Source of the DNA: Pedobacter cryoconitis
GTDB taxonomy: Bacteria; Bacteroidota; Bacteroidia; Sphingobacteriales; Sphingobacteriaceae
Direction of reading: 5' to 3'
DNA length: 63,766 nucleotides
NCBI RefSeq assembly: GCF_003259615.1
Contig: NZ_QLLR01000033.1
Location: forward strand, 1,503 to 65,268
Shown here one piece after another: positions 37,378 through 45,762 of the stretch. Within the stretch, counting starts at the first letter, position 1. Each line of letters begins with the position of its first letter. Below the pieces are notes generated by a model. The model was not told the origin of the DNA. It did no database searches and saw nothing but the letters and a program-made list of their open reading frames with translations. Made by a program: the position numbers and the translations under genes.

Positions 37378-37390
37378 AAACCGGGTTATC
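37358..37390. terminator. Imperfect hairpin at lysC end
   Basis: ATAACCGG pairs with CCGGGTTAT (one bulged base), and the loop contains complementary T5 and A5 runs. It overlaps the lysC stop and is the likely shared terminator of lysC and the minus-strand small gene. Confidence 0.45.
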
Positions 37391-37562
37391 TCTTTTTGAG
37401 GTAAGTGAGGACGGCTATAATAATAAAAATGAGTACGATAAAGAGCCTGACTCTTCTGTCGTATTCTTTTTTGTTGATTTTCTGACGTTGAAGATCGAAA
37501 TAGTTGCCCAGGTAAATCAACAGCATTCCAATTAGACAAAATACAATAAGATATTTAAACAT
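37386..37562 (-). CDS. Small two-helix membrane protein
   Basis: 58 residues from the ATG at 37562 (MFKYLIVF). Two hydrophobic segments (about 3-18 and 37-52) flank a basic, hydrophilic middle (DLQRQKINKKEYDRRVR), and the tail is YLKKR. This has the look of a real small inner-membrane protein. It is oriented against lysC and lysA, and its start codon is two bases from that of lysA. The lysA promoter would have to lie inside it. No family is recognised and it could be a chance frame. Confidence 0.5.
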   Translation of the reverse strand: MFKYLIVFCLIGMLLIYLGNYFDLQRQKINKKEYDRRVRLFIVLIFIIIAVLTYLKKR

Positions 37563-37563
37563 T

Positions 37564-38715
37564 ATGTTTTCGAACAAAGATATAGCACAGTTTGCAGATT
37601 TAGAAACGCCTTTTTATTATTATGACCTGAGTTTATTACAACTAAGCTTAAGTGCTTGTGTTGAAGCGGCTAAGGTTTATGATTTTCACGTACATTATGC
37701 GATGAAAGCGAATTTTAATGATACGCTGCTGAACAAAATTAAAGTGGCTGGTTTGGGCGCTGATTGTGTAAGTGGCAATGAGGTGAAAAAGGCTATTGAA
37801 ATAGGTTTTGATAAGAAACAGGTCGTATTTGCTGGTGTGGGTAAGTCAGACAGGGAAATCAATGAGGCGCTGGATCTGGATATTTTCTGCTTTAATGTAG
37901 AGTCTGTTCAGGAGTTAGAGGTGATCAATGAGCTTGCCGGAAAAAAGGGTAAGGTAGCTAAGGTTGCAATCCGTATCAATCCGAATGTGGATGCGCATAC
38001 GCACCATAATATTACAACGGGACTGGATGAGAATAAGTTCGGTGTAAATTCATGGGACCTTCCTGCTTGTGCGGAGGCTTTAAAGGCTTCTGCAAATTTA
38101 GAGTTCATCGGTATACATTTCCATATTGGTTCACAGATCACGAATTTAGATGTTTTTAAGAATCTTTGTGTAAGGATCAACGAGTTTGCGAAATGGTTCG
38201 AGGAGCGTGGTTTCTTGGTAAAGGTGTTAAATGTTGGTGGTGGATTGGGTATTGATTACCAGAATCCTGAGCAGCAGATCCCTGATTTTGCAGCTTATTT
38301 TAAGATTTTTAATGACTTTTTAGAAAGAAGGCCTAATCAAGAGGTTCATTTTGAACTGGGCAGAGCGATTGTTGGTCAGTGTTCTTCGCTGGTTAGCAGA
38401 GTGCTTTATGTGAAGAATGGGAAGAGCAAGAATTTTATCATTCTGGACGCGGGAATGACGGAGTTAATGAGGCCGGCTCTTTACCAGGCTTATCACCAGA
38501 TCGAGAATCTGAGTAAGCAGGATGGGGATGCTGGGGTGAAGTATGATGTGGTTGGCCCGATTTGCGAGAGTACGGATTGTTTTGGGAAAGAGGTGCTGTT
38601 ACAGGAGACGCAGAGGGGCGATTTAGTGGCGATCAGGAGTACTGGGGCGTATGGTGAGGTGATGAGTTCACATTATAATCTGAGGGAAAATGTAAGGGTG
38701 GTTTTTAGTAAGTAG
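37564..38715 (+). CDS. lysA: Diaminopimelate decarboxylase
   Basis: 383 residues, a fold-III PLP enzyme. PLP-binding Lys48 lies in VHYAMKANFN, the phosphate-binding glycines in LNVGGGLGIDY, and the substrate/PLP contacts in ELGRAIVGQ, GPICESTDCFGKEV and GAYGEVMSSHYN. It decarboxylates meso-diaminopimelate to lysine. It is slightly short for the family (about 400-420) but no motif is missing. It is preceded by lysC and followed by hairpin element 1. Confidence 0.93.
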   Translation: MFSNKDIAQFADLETPFYYYDLSLLQLSLSACVEAAKVYDFHVHYAMKANFNDTLLNKIKVAGLGADCVSGNEVKKAIEIGFDKKQVVFAGVGKSDREINEALDLDIFCFNVESVQELEVINELAGKKGKVAKVAIRINPNVDAHTHHNITTGLDENKFGVNSWDLPACAEALKASANLEFIGIHFHIGSQITNLDVFKNLCVRINEFAKWFEERGFLVKVLNVGGGLGIDYQNPEQQIPDFAAYFKIFNDFLERRPNQEVHFELGRAIVGQCSSLVSRVLYVKNGKSKNFIILDAGMTELMRPALYQAYHQIENLSKQDGDAGVKYDVVGPICESTDCFGKEVLLQETQRGDLVAIRSTGAYGEVMSSHYNLRENVRVVFSK

Positions 38716-38729
38716 TTTCTCTATATAGG

Positions 38730-38814
38730 ATAAAAAAAAAGTAACAGGCCATATTTCTGCCGACGTTCCTGAAGTAGGAACAAGGTCAGAAATATGGCCT
38801 GTTGCTTTTTTTTA
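38730..38814 (+). repeat. Hairpin element 1 with conserved 27-nt core
   Basis: Arms 38731-38759 and 38787-38814 pair over about 28 bp (the inner AACAGGCCATATTTCTG is perfect). The 27-nt centre is 38760-38786. It contains CGAC, inner stem GTTCCT, loop GAAGT, inner stem AGGAAC, then AAGGT. The same centre occurs at 45250-45276 (minus) and 50091-50117 (plus) with 22 of 27 bases equal. The arms are unrelated in sequence. It starts 15 bases after lysA on the same strand and its arm ends in a T8 run, so it can also terminate lysA. Confidence 0.85.
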
Positions 38815-38900
38815 TTTCTTAATTTTTCAGGAGTAACTTTTACATAACTAAAAAGACACCCTTTCATTTAAGTCAGCATAATAATTGTGAAGTGGGAGTT

Positions 38901-39001
38901 GTTTGTTTTGAGGAGAAAGGGTTTGGTTTGTTTTGAGGAGAAAAGGTTTGGTTTAGCGTTGAGGAGAAAAAAATTGGATTGGCATTGAGGTGAAGCGTTT
39001 G
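38901..39001 (+). repeat. Tandem array 1, about four 25-bp units
   Basis: Units start at 38901, 38926, 38951 and 38977, each with a GTTTG- or GTTTA-type start and TTGAGGAG or TTGAGGTG in the middle. The repeat strand has almost no C. It follows hairpin element 1 by 86 bases. The rest of the 541-base gap (39002-39256) holds no recognisable gene or structure apart from a short open stretch at 39003-39083. Confidence 0.75.
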
Positions 39002-39256
39002 ATATTGTGAACTGTTCCGACAACTAACAGATGACGAACTTATCTCTATATTCGGGAGGCAGGCTTTAGTTTGTGCCGGATAAAAATGCTTTTTCTATTA
39101 CATCTATAATTGGATTATTCAGTAATCTTGAAGCCGGGGTTCCAATAGCTGAAAGTCAATAGAAAGTTAATGGGTTTTCTGGTTGTTTGAATCCATTAAA
39201 TACTTAAATATGTGCTAAACTTGATTTAGCACTATAAATAATATTAGATACAATAT

Positions 39257-40161
39257 ATGAGATCGTTTAAATTTTTATTTCCAGCGCTATCGCTTTTAGC
39301 AGTGGCTTGTAATTCTAACAGTAATTCCAATAAGGTTGAAACGCCTAAGGTTATAGATAATAAATATTCGCTGGCTTATCAGCTGGAAGGGAAAATTGTG
39401 GCGGCAAATGCGGATACGTCGAAACAAATTTCTTTTGGGGGGCTACTGATCCGGCAATCTCCCCGGATGGGAATAAGTTAGCTTACACGGTGAGTGATAG
39501 TTTGGGTGACCGCTCTATCTGGGTGGCGGATATGATCAGTAAAAGCCAGGCTAAGTTAAATGTGAGTAGTAAAAATTATTACCGGGCTGTTTGGTCTTCT
39601 TCGGGAGATAGGATAGCTTTTAGCATTTTTAATAAAAAGGCACTTTGGAAGGTTGGGGTAATTAAGACAGATAATTCAGGTTATGTTATGCTGGATAGTG
39701 TATCGAAGCTTAATGTTTATGCGCCGACGTGGAAGAATGAGAGTCAGCTTGTAGCTCAGGATCTTCAAAAGCTTTATACTTTTGATTTGACTGGAAAAGT
39801 TGTAGAGGCAGTAAATATTTCTAACCTGATTGGAAAGGATCTTTCAATTGCGAGCAATAATAGTTTCTTTTATAGTAAGGATGGAAGGAAGTTGGTTTTT
39901 AATGCGGGTAACAAGGATGTTTTACCGGGTTTGACCGGGCCGGGTGAAGCGGTTTATGTGCTGGATCTTACTTCAAAACAGGTGAAAAGAATTTCTCCGG
40001 AAGGGGTGAGCATACCTTCTCTTTTTGTCACTGGAAATGATAAGGTTATTTATAGTGGGATGGAGAAGCCGTTTAAGGTTTCCAAAATATATACTACTGA
40101 TTTAGATGGAAGTGATGTCAAAGTTGTTGTAGACAGGGGGAATAATCCAACAGCTAATTAA
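39257..40161 (+). pseudogene. Frameshifted TolB-like propeller lipoprotein
   Basis: Two adjoining frames make one protein of about 301 residues. Frame 1 (39257-39481) gives a lipoprotein signal ending in Cys18 (LLAVAC) and a Ser/Asn linker. The sequence then continues in the next frame as FWGATDPAISPDGNKLAYTV, a PD40/TolB beta-propeller motif, to the stop at 40159-40161. The break falls in the T4-G6 run at 39433-39442; one extra T or G restores the frame. It may be a real null allele, a phase-variable tract or a sequencing error. The restored protein would be an envelope lipoprotein with a propeller; its partner is unknown. Confidence 0.82.
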
Positions 40162-40188
40162 GGATTAGTTATTATTTGACCTGATATT

Positions 40189-40644
40189 ATGGATTTAGAG
40201 AAGTATACTTTTGATAGCATTGCTGATGCTGAGCGTACAGCTGAGAAAACGGTGACCGAATTTGTAATTGTTTACAATAGATGGGCTAAGGAGTGCCATA
40301 ATATGGTGGTGGCTGATCGGGAGAAGCTGAATGAGCTAACTCAAAAGAATAGTATTGCAAGACAAACTTTACAGGAGATTTATAAAAAGTATTGTACTTC
40401 AAAGAATAGACAGTATCATCGGAATGGTACAGGATACTATTTTTATGGCGGTACTTATATGGCGGGGACGGCAATTGAAAGTTGTACGGAGTTGTCTAAA
40501 AATGAAGTGATGGTTCAGACGGAAAAGGTTAAAAATTTTTCACCTGTGAAAAGATATTTGGTGGTGAAGAAGGGACAGATTTGGAAGATAGATGGAGTGG
40601 AGAGTTTAAACGGGAATAAGGTGTGGGAGTTTGATATACTTTAA
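40189..40644 (+). CDS. NTF2-like small protein
   Basis: 151 residues, no signal peptide. An N-terminal helical part (TAEKTVTEFVIVYNRWAKECHNM) precedes beta strands ending YLVVKKGQIWKIDGVESLNGNKVWEFDIL. That end is the usual finish of NTF2-fold proteins, including the NTF2-type immunity proteins of polymorphic toxin systems. No toxin lies next to it. Its position 27 bases after the frameshifted lipoprotein gene suggests a joint unit or an accessory patch. The fold is a moderate-confidence reading; the immunity role is speculative. Confidence 0.6.
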   Translation: MDLEKYTFDSIADAERTAEKTVTEFVIVYNRWAKECHNMVVADREKLNELTQKNSIARQTLQEIYKKYCTSKNRQYHRNGTGYYFYGGTYMAGTAIESCTELSKNEVMVQTEKVKNFSPVKRYLVVKKGQIWKIDGVESLNGNKVWEFDIL

Positions 40645-40655
40645 ATATGAAAATA

Positions 40656-41483
40656 TTAAGCCTTCTCCGGTTCTTTTAATTCTTTCCCGCATCTGGAACA
40701 AAACCTTGCATTTGCGGGATAAATCGGGGCATAACATACGGGACATTTTTCCTTGGCTTCATCTGTTGCCCTTGCCATTTCTACAGATACTATACCAGTA
40801 GGTACGGCAATAATACCATAGCCGATAATCATCAGGATGCTTGCCAGAAGCTGGCCTAAAGGGCTTTGTGGTGAAATATCACCGTAGCCAACGGTGGTAA
40901 TTGTAACTATTGCCCAGTAAATAGAAACGGGGATGCTTGTGAAACCACTTGCATCCCCTTCAATAATATACATGAGTGTACCGATAATGGTGACCAGTGT
41001 AACGACGCTTGCCAGGAATACCGTGATTTTATACAGGCTGTTTTTAAGCGCGTTTCTTAATATATTTCCTTCACTGGTGAAACGGCTCAGTTTTAAGATC
41101 CGGAAAACTCTAAGTAATCTGAATGCACGAATAACAACCAGGTAGTGCGCTCCTGCCAGAAACAGGCTCAGATAAGTCGGTAAAAAAGCAATAATATCTA
41201 TGAGCCCGTAAAAGCTGAAAATATATTTGGAGGGTTTATTACTGCTGTAAATCCGAAGTGCATATTCCACCGTAAAGAATATTGTGAAAATCCATTCCAC
41301 AATACGGATGTAAAGCAGATATTGAGCTCTGAAACTAGCCACGCTTTCCAGAAAAACAGACAGAATGCTTAAAAGAATAACCCATAGCAAAATCAGATCA
41401 AATAGTTTACCTGCTTTGGTGTCTGATTCGAATATGATTTTGTGAAGCTTCTTTCTGAAGATTTCGTTATTTCTGGTGGCCAT
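40656..41483 (-). CDS. Voltage-gated-type potassium channel with C-terminal zinc ribbon
   Basis: 275 residues. There are six membrane segments. S4 has the spaced arginines of a voltage sensor (VIRAFRLLRVFRILKLSRF). The pore loop has the K+ selectivity filter TITTVGYGD. The cytoplasmic tail after S6 ends in a compact zinc ribbon, CPVCYAPIYPANARFCSRCG, with two CxxC pairs. Such a ribbon on a Kv-like channel could sense redox or zinc or aid assembly. It acts in the inner membrane. The gene converges on the NTF2-like gene and stands alone. Confidence 0.9.
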   Translation of the reverse strand: MATRNNEIFRKKLHKIIFESDTKAGKLFDLILLWVILLSILSVFLESVASFRAQYLLYIRIVEWIFTIFFTVEYALRIYSSNKPSKYIFSFYGLIDIIAFLPTYLSLFLAGAHYLVVIRAFRLLRVFRILKLSRFTSEGNILRNALKNSLYKITVFLASVVTLVTIIGTLMYIIEGDASGFTSIPVSIYWAIVTITTVGYGDISPQSPLGQLLASILMIIGYGIIAVPTGIVSVEMARATDEAKEKCPVCYAPIYPANARFCSRCGKELKEPEKA

Positions 41484-41531
41484 ATCTGCAAGGTTAATCT
41501 AATTCTGCGCTTTACAGAAATTAATTTTATG

Positions 41532-41984
41532 CTATTTGAGTTTCAGTTCATAAATCCGGGACTCTTCTTCCCAGGGATGATAACCCATTCCTATGTATTG
41601 ATAACCATATTTTTCATATAATCCGATATGATCAGTACATAAGTATAAATTATCAAATCCTGCCTGGATAGTATCTTCTTTTGCTTTGTCCAACAGCAGT
41701 TTGCTATAGGCTTTTCCCCGGTGTTTTTCATCCACATATAAAGCGCAAACCCAGGGGTATAAATCCATTCTGCTGATAAAATCATTAGGAACCAATCCTG
41801 CGCAGCCAATAATTTCATTCTCTTTTTCCAGCAGATACCATTGAGGAAATGCCCCTTTTGCATTGATGCAATTTGTTAAGCAATCTTCATAAAGAATTGG
41901 CTCTACTTCAGACCAGCAGGTTTGAAGGTAATGAATTGCTTTCTTTAGATATTCCGGGTGTTCTCTTAAGGATATAAGTTTCAT
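41532..41984 (-). CDS. GNAT-family N-acetyltransferase
   Basis: 150 residues with the GNAT fold. Motif A is ALYVDEKHRGKAYSKLLLDKAKE, with the RGxG/A acetyl-CoA loop as HRGKAYS, and motif B is LYEKYGYQYIG. The N-terminal part (ISLREHPEYLKKAIHYLQTCWSEVEPI) is typical of a common Gram-positive and Bacteroidota subgroup of unknown substrate. It is a cytoplasmic single gene between the channel gene and the TonB-type receptor. Confidence 0.87.
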   Translation of the reverse strand: MKLISLREHPEYLKKAIHYLQTCWSEVEPILYEDCLTNCINAKGAFPQWYLLEKENEIIGCAGLVPNDFISRMDLYPWVCALYVDEKHRGKAYSKLLLDKAKEDTIQAGFDNLYLCTDHIGLYEKYGYQYIGMGYHPWEEESRIYELKLK

Positions 41985-42043
41985 AATCAGGTAATAATTG
42001 GACTTCGTGTAATTTAAATAGGAAACCCTTAAATTACGTATTT

Positions 42044-44770
42044 CTAAAGTCTTTTAAGTGCCTCTTCGTTACCTGCTTTTTTCTCCGGTGAGTTCATCTT
42101 GTTTTTACCGAATTTATAGGTGAAACCAACGCTTATCCTCCGGCTGTCAGAATTGATGATCTGCTGCGCACGATAAGAGCCAAAATCAGTGTCCTGATGA
42201 TAGTCATTCCTTTTAAAAACGATCTCATTACCACTCAGTCTGACCTGACCTTTTCCCGAAAAGACATCCAATAAAAAGGAAGCATCTATGTTTTTATAAC
42301 CGCTGTATTTGGTTAATCCCTGGCTATAACGTGTCCAGTAATAGGCATCTACTTGTAATTTAAGGGTTTTTGATAATTGGAATATATGAGAAGATTTAAA
42401 GTCTGAATGGAAGGCGCTAAGTTCAAAAGGATTACCTAATACCTGGCCGCGGGCTTTGGTATAGCCTAAAACTGTACCGCTGTTTTGAGTTTCCCACCAG
42501 CTGTTGAAGCGCAGGGGATACAAAAGGAAAAGTGATAAGTCTGAAGATTTATTCAAGTTCTGGCGGGAGAAGAAAGTGACTTTCGTTATATAGTCCTGAC
42601 TGGATGGGAGTAAGACAATTACATCGCTTGCAGCAGTATAACTTAATGATAAGTTTAGTTTGTGAATATTACTGGTTATGGTATAGATATTATCGTATTC
42701 AGGTTTAAGGGCCGGATTACCTTGCTCAACAGTATACTTATTGATAAAAACGGTATAGGGAACCAGCTCATAATAAGCTGCTCTGGAAATAGTTCTTTTA
42801 AAAGAGAAAGCTAGATTATTGTGTTCGTTGAAATTATGCTGATATAAAAAAGAAGGAAAAGCATTGAAATAACTTTGATCGAAAACCCCTTTAAATACAA
42901 CTTTGGTGTTTTCAGTCCGAACGCCTATTTGTAATTTGTCTTTTTTCCAGTCCTTACTCAAAATAAGATAAGCACCAGCTATAGTCTCTGATAGTTTACT
43001 CTGGTTGGAGTAAGCCGGATCGGATACAAACTGATTATCCTTAGCGATTTCATAGTCGACGCTACTTCTTGAATCTGTTTGCTGATACTTGATGCCAGTC
43101 TCCAATGTCCACTGCTGCTTAAGCGCACGCCTGTAATCAACCTGTGCATTATAAATATTGATATTAGTAATATTCACGGTTTGATAAACAGGAGGCGTTT
43201 TGATAACTTCACCCAAGGTATTTAACAATACCGAAGGAAAAGATTGAAACATATTGCGTCTGAAAGGGGTCAACGTAGCCAGTACAGTCAATTCATTTTT
43301 CGATGAATCTGTCAGCAAATGATAATTAAGATTATAAGTATAAAATGATGCCTTCTGATCAAAAGTAGCATTGGTGTATAAGGTAGAATCAATTGCTGCA
43401 CCTTGTTTTCCAAATTGATTAACCGTTCCCCATGGGCCACCGAACTTCATGGGGTTACCATTGATCAGTACTCCGATTGTCTGATCCTTAGTTAACTCTA
43501 AATCAGCGCCTAACTGGAAATTAAAAACTTTATTGTTCGAAAGTCTTCTCCAGTTATCAGTCAACAGATCAGGATCTTCCGGATCGCCCAGTACCCGGTT
43601 CGAACTAACAGCAAACAGATAATCACTTCTGTTTATTCCAGCAGTTCCATAAAGTGTAAGCGCTTTGTGTTTATAAGTTATCGTACCATTCAGTTCAGAC
43701 CTGCCATAACTACCCATAGAACCATCAGCTCTTACCGAGGCAGTTACTCCATCAGTCGTACTCTTTTTCGTGGTAATATTAATTACAGCACCATAACTCG
43801 CATCATATTTTGAGGACGGCTGTGTAATCAATTCCACCTTTGAAATATTTCCCGAAGGTAATGTCTCCAGAATATTTTGTAAAATAGCATCAGGCACCGG
43901 CTTATTATCAATTAATATCATTGTCTTCTTTCCCTGAAGCGTTACGCTATTATCAGCAGAAATCTTGACAAAAGGAGCAGATTTTAAAAGCTGTAATGAA
44001 TTCCCAATAGCCATTGGACTATTCTCTACATTCAGGATAAAACGATCGCTCTTAGTCTCTACTGAAGGGCGGCTCGCCATGATCTTAACCTCACGCAAGG
44101 TTTCAGCTAAAGCTTTTAATCTGATTGACTCTATAAGTAAACCATTTTGAGAATTCAAACTCAGCAGGGGTGTTGTGAATTGCTGATAACCGATGGCTGT
44201 TACTTTAATCTTGTAATCCCCCAATTTAATTCCCGGGAATAAAAATCTTCCTGTTGAATCACTGAGTGCATTAAGTACAAACGACGAATCAGCTGCCCTC
44301 CTTAATGTCAAGGTTACATATTCTAACGGCTTTTGTAGCTCATCTATCACTCTGCCAGTTATCTGGCTGGTAATCAAAGTATCTAAGGCCGATTGATTTG
44401 AAATCGTAACGTGATCACTAATTTTCAGACCAGAAGTTTTTTGCGGCTTGTCCAGCGGATAAACAGAATAGTTTTTATCATCAATCTTATACCAGCCTAA
44501 CTTCAAAGGCGTTAATAATCCGTTTAAAATCTCTCCGATTTTCTTCCCTTTAAATTCAGCCGTATTAAAAGCCACTTTCTTCTGACTCATACTTTCCTGC
44601 TCATATAAGAAATTCACCTTATATAAAACACTTAAATTCTTCAGGGCTTCCGTCAGCGGTATCGTAACTGGGACAGCAGCGGACTGCGTTAATAATTCTT
44701 TTCTAAAACCATAACTTAAAGAGCAATGGCAACATAGTAACAGGCTCAGGCAAAAGTAAATTCTTTTCAT
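42044..44770 (-). CDS. STN-domain TonB-type outer membrane beta-barrel protein
   Basis: 908 residues. Signal peptide at about 1-21; STN secretin/TonB short domain (about 35-105, with ALKNLSVLYKVNFLYE); carboxypeptidase-regulatory-like beta module (about 135-215, ITGRVIDELQKPLEYVTLTLR). A plug domain follows (about 225-335), then a large barrel of the Bacteroidota outer-membrane-beta-barrel family ending YKFGKNKM with a charged extension. STN-bearing receptors normally signal to a FecR anti-sigma and ECF sigma factor, but neither gene is next to it. Substrate unknown; barrels of this subgroup are often annotated only as outer membrane beta-barrel proteins. Confidence 0.9.
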   Translation of the reverse strand: MKRIYFCLSLLLCCHCSLSYGFRKELLTQSAAVPVTIPLTEALKNLSVLYKVNFLYEQESMSQKKVAFNTAEFKGKKIGEILNGLLTPLKLGWYKIDDKNYSVYPLDKPQKTSGLKISDHVTISNQSALDTLITSQITGRVIDELQKPLEYVTLTLRRAADSSFVLNALSDSTGRFLFPGIKLGDYKIKVTAIGYQQFTTPLLSLNSQNGLLIESIRLKALAETLREVKIMASRPSVETKSDRFILNVENSPMAIGNSLQLLKSAPFVKISADNSVTLQGKKTMILIDNKPVPDAILQNILETLPSGNISKVELITQPSSKYDASYGAVINITTKKSTTDGVTASVRADGSMGSYGRSELNGTITYKHKALTLYGTAGINRSDYLFAVSSNRVLGDPEDPDLLTDNWRRLSNNKVFNFQLGADLELTKDQTIGVLINGNPMKFGGPWGTVNQFGKQGAAIDSTLYTNATFDQKASFYTYNLNYHLLTDSSKNELTVLATLTPFRRNMFQSFPSVLLNTLGEVIKTPPVYQTVNITNINIYNAQVDYRRALKQQWTLETGIKYQQTDSRSSVDYEIAKDNQFVSDPAYSNQSKLSETIAGAYLILSKDWKKDKLQIGVRTENTKVVFKGVFDQSYFNAFPSFLYQHNFNEHNNLAFSFKRTISRAAYYELVPYTVFINKYTVEQGNPALKPEYDNIYTITSNIHKLNLSLSYTAASDVIVLLPSSQDYITKVTFFSRQNLNKSSDLSLFLLYPLRFNSWWETQNSGTVLGYTKARGQVLGNPFELSAFHSDFKSSHIFQLSKTLKLQVDAYYWTRYSQGLTKYSGYKNIDASFLLDVFSGKGQVRLSGNEIVFKRNDYHQDTDFGSYRAQQIINSDSRRISVGFTYKFGKNKMNSPEKKAGNEEALKRL

Positions 44771-45016
44771 AATGTCGTTTTCGAGCCTATTAGCCGCAAA
44801 CTATTTCTTTTACCCCATTACAAAGATATATTTTAATCAATAGTTGTTAATTACCTGTAATTCAATTGAATAAAATATATCTTTTTTTTGTATAAATGAT
44901 ATAATTGAAACGATTTATCAATCAATATTCGTGAATGATAATGTGCAAATGATAATCTGATTAGCTGACCCAGGCAGTTTCTCAATCATTCCACCTAAAA
45001 GCTATTTCACTATATT

Positions 45017-45195
45017 TAGCCACTAACCAAGACTTCCTCTAGCCACCAACCAAGACCTCTTCTAGCCACCAACCAAGACTTCTTCTAGCCACCAACCAAG
45101 ACTTCCTCTAGCCACCAACCAAGACCTCTTCTAGCCACCAACCAAGACCTCTTCTAACCACCAACCAAGACCACATCTAACCACCAACAAATACC
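45017..45195 (-). repeat. Tandem array 2, 23-bp units
   Basis: Units start at 45017, 45040, 45063, 45086, 45109, 45132 and 45155, with a partial one at 45178. On the plus strand each begins TAGCCACCAACCAAGAC (A/C variants), followed by pyrimidines. On the minus strand, the strand of hairpin element 2, the units are G/T/A-rich (TTGGTTGGTGGCTAG). The period is not a multiple of 3, so it is not coding. The rest of the gap (44771-45016) is AT-rich and holds only the receptor gene's upstream region. Confidence 0.92.
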
Positions 45196-45220
45196 TTGTG
45201 TAACGCAAATCTGTAAGTTG

Positions 45221-45305
45221 TAAAATAAATAAGGCATTATAAATTCCAGACATTGTTCATTCTTCATGAACGTCGACTGGAATTTATAATGCCTTATTTA
45301 TTTTA
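45221..45305 (-). repeat. Hairpin element 2 with conserved 27-nt core
   Basis: Arms 45221-45249 and 45277-45305 are a perfect 29-bp inverted repeat. The centre, 45250-45276 read on the minus strand, is identical over all 27 bases to that of element 3 and 22/27 to element 1: CGAC, stem GTTCAT, loop GAAGA, stem ATGAAC, AATGT. The element lies 20 bases after the START-like gene, on its strand, and array 2 follows 25 bases further along the same strand. Confidence 0.9.
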
Positions 45306-45325
45306 TAGTACAGTTCTAAGTGGAA

Positions 45326-45709
45326 CTACTCTTCTTCGAAGAAATCCTGCAATCCCCCAATATAGTACTCATTCAAACCAGTTGTAAAATCTTCATAATC
45401 CTCCTCAGGAATATTCGTCTGTACAAACTCCAGAGAAGTCCCCTTTTTGTCCGCATGAAACTTAATCGTCACAATCGAAGGCTCATTCTCCTCACCAAAG
45501 TACCACTGCTGTACAATTTTTTTACCATACTCAAACTCCAGGTTCTTCCCGATAATATCCCCTTCCCATAAAGAGAACTCTGTATCCGGCTGATCCGTAA
45601 ACTCAACTTCAGCACCAGTCCATAACTGTATACTTTGTGCCTTGGTCATTGCCAGATAAACCTCTTCAGGCGGAGCAGGAAGATAGTAGTATTTTTTAAA
45701 AGTCTTCAT
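45326..45709 (-). CDS. START-like/SRPBCC domain protein
   Basis: 127 residues from the ATG at 45709 (MKTFKKYYYLPAPPEEVYLAMT); 13 further residues upstream are open but unlike the family. It shows the AHSA1/START-like layout: helix-grip start, LWTGAEVEFTDQPDTEFSLWEGDIIGKNLEFEYGKKIVQQW and a C-terminal amphipathic helix ending in an acidic tail (DFFEEE). Such single-domain proteins bind small hydrophobic ligands or assist chaperones; the target is unknown. It follows the acyl-CoA dehydrogenase gene by about 50 bases on the same strand. Confidence 0.85.
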   Translation of the reverse strand: MKTFKKYYYLPAPPEEVYLAMTKAQSIQLWTGAEVEFTDQPDTEFSLWEGDIIGKNLEFEYGKKIVQQWYFGEENEPSIVTIKFHADKKGTSLEFVQTNIPEEDYEDFTTGLNEYYIGGLQDFFEEE

Positions 45710-45762
45710 TCGTAATCTATCGTTTATTATATAACGACCATGAAACAATCATGGCCAATTTC

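Noticed and set aside
38901..39001. CRISPR-like array
   Set aside because: Units are contiguous with no unique spacers, and no cas genes are present. The same holds for the arrays at 45017 and 50186.
39003..39083. Short stretch reading FRQLTDDELISIF, reminiscent of the start of an ECF sigma factor
   Set aside because: Only about 25 codons, no start codon, and a stop directly after it. Too short to call a remnant.
42044..44770. A SusC/SusD polysaccharide utilisation locus
   Set aside because: The receptor lacks a SusD partner, glycoside hydrolases and a FecR/ECF pair nearby; it is a stand-alone barrel protein.
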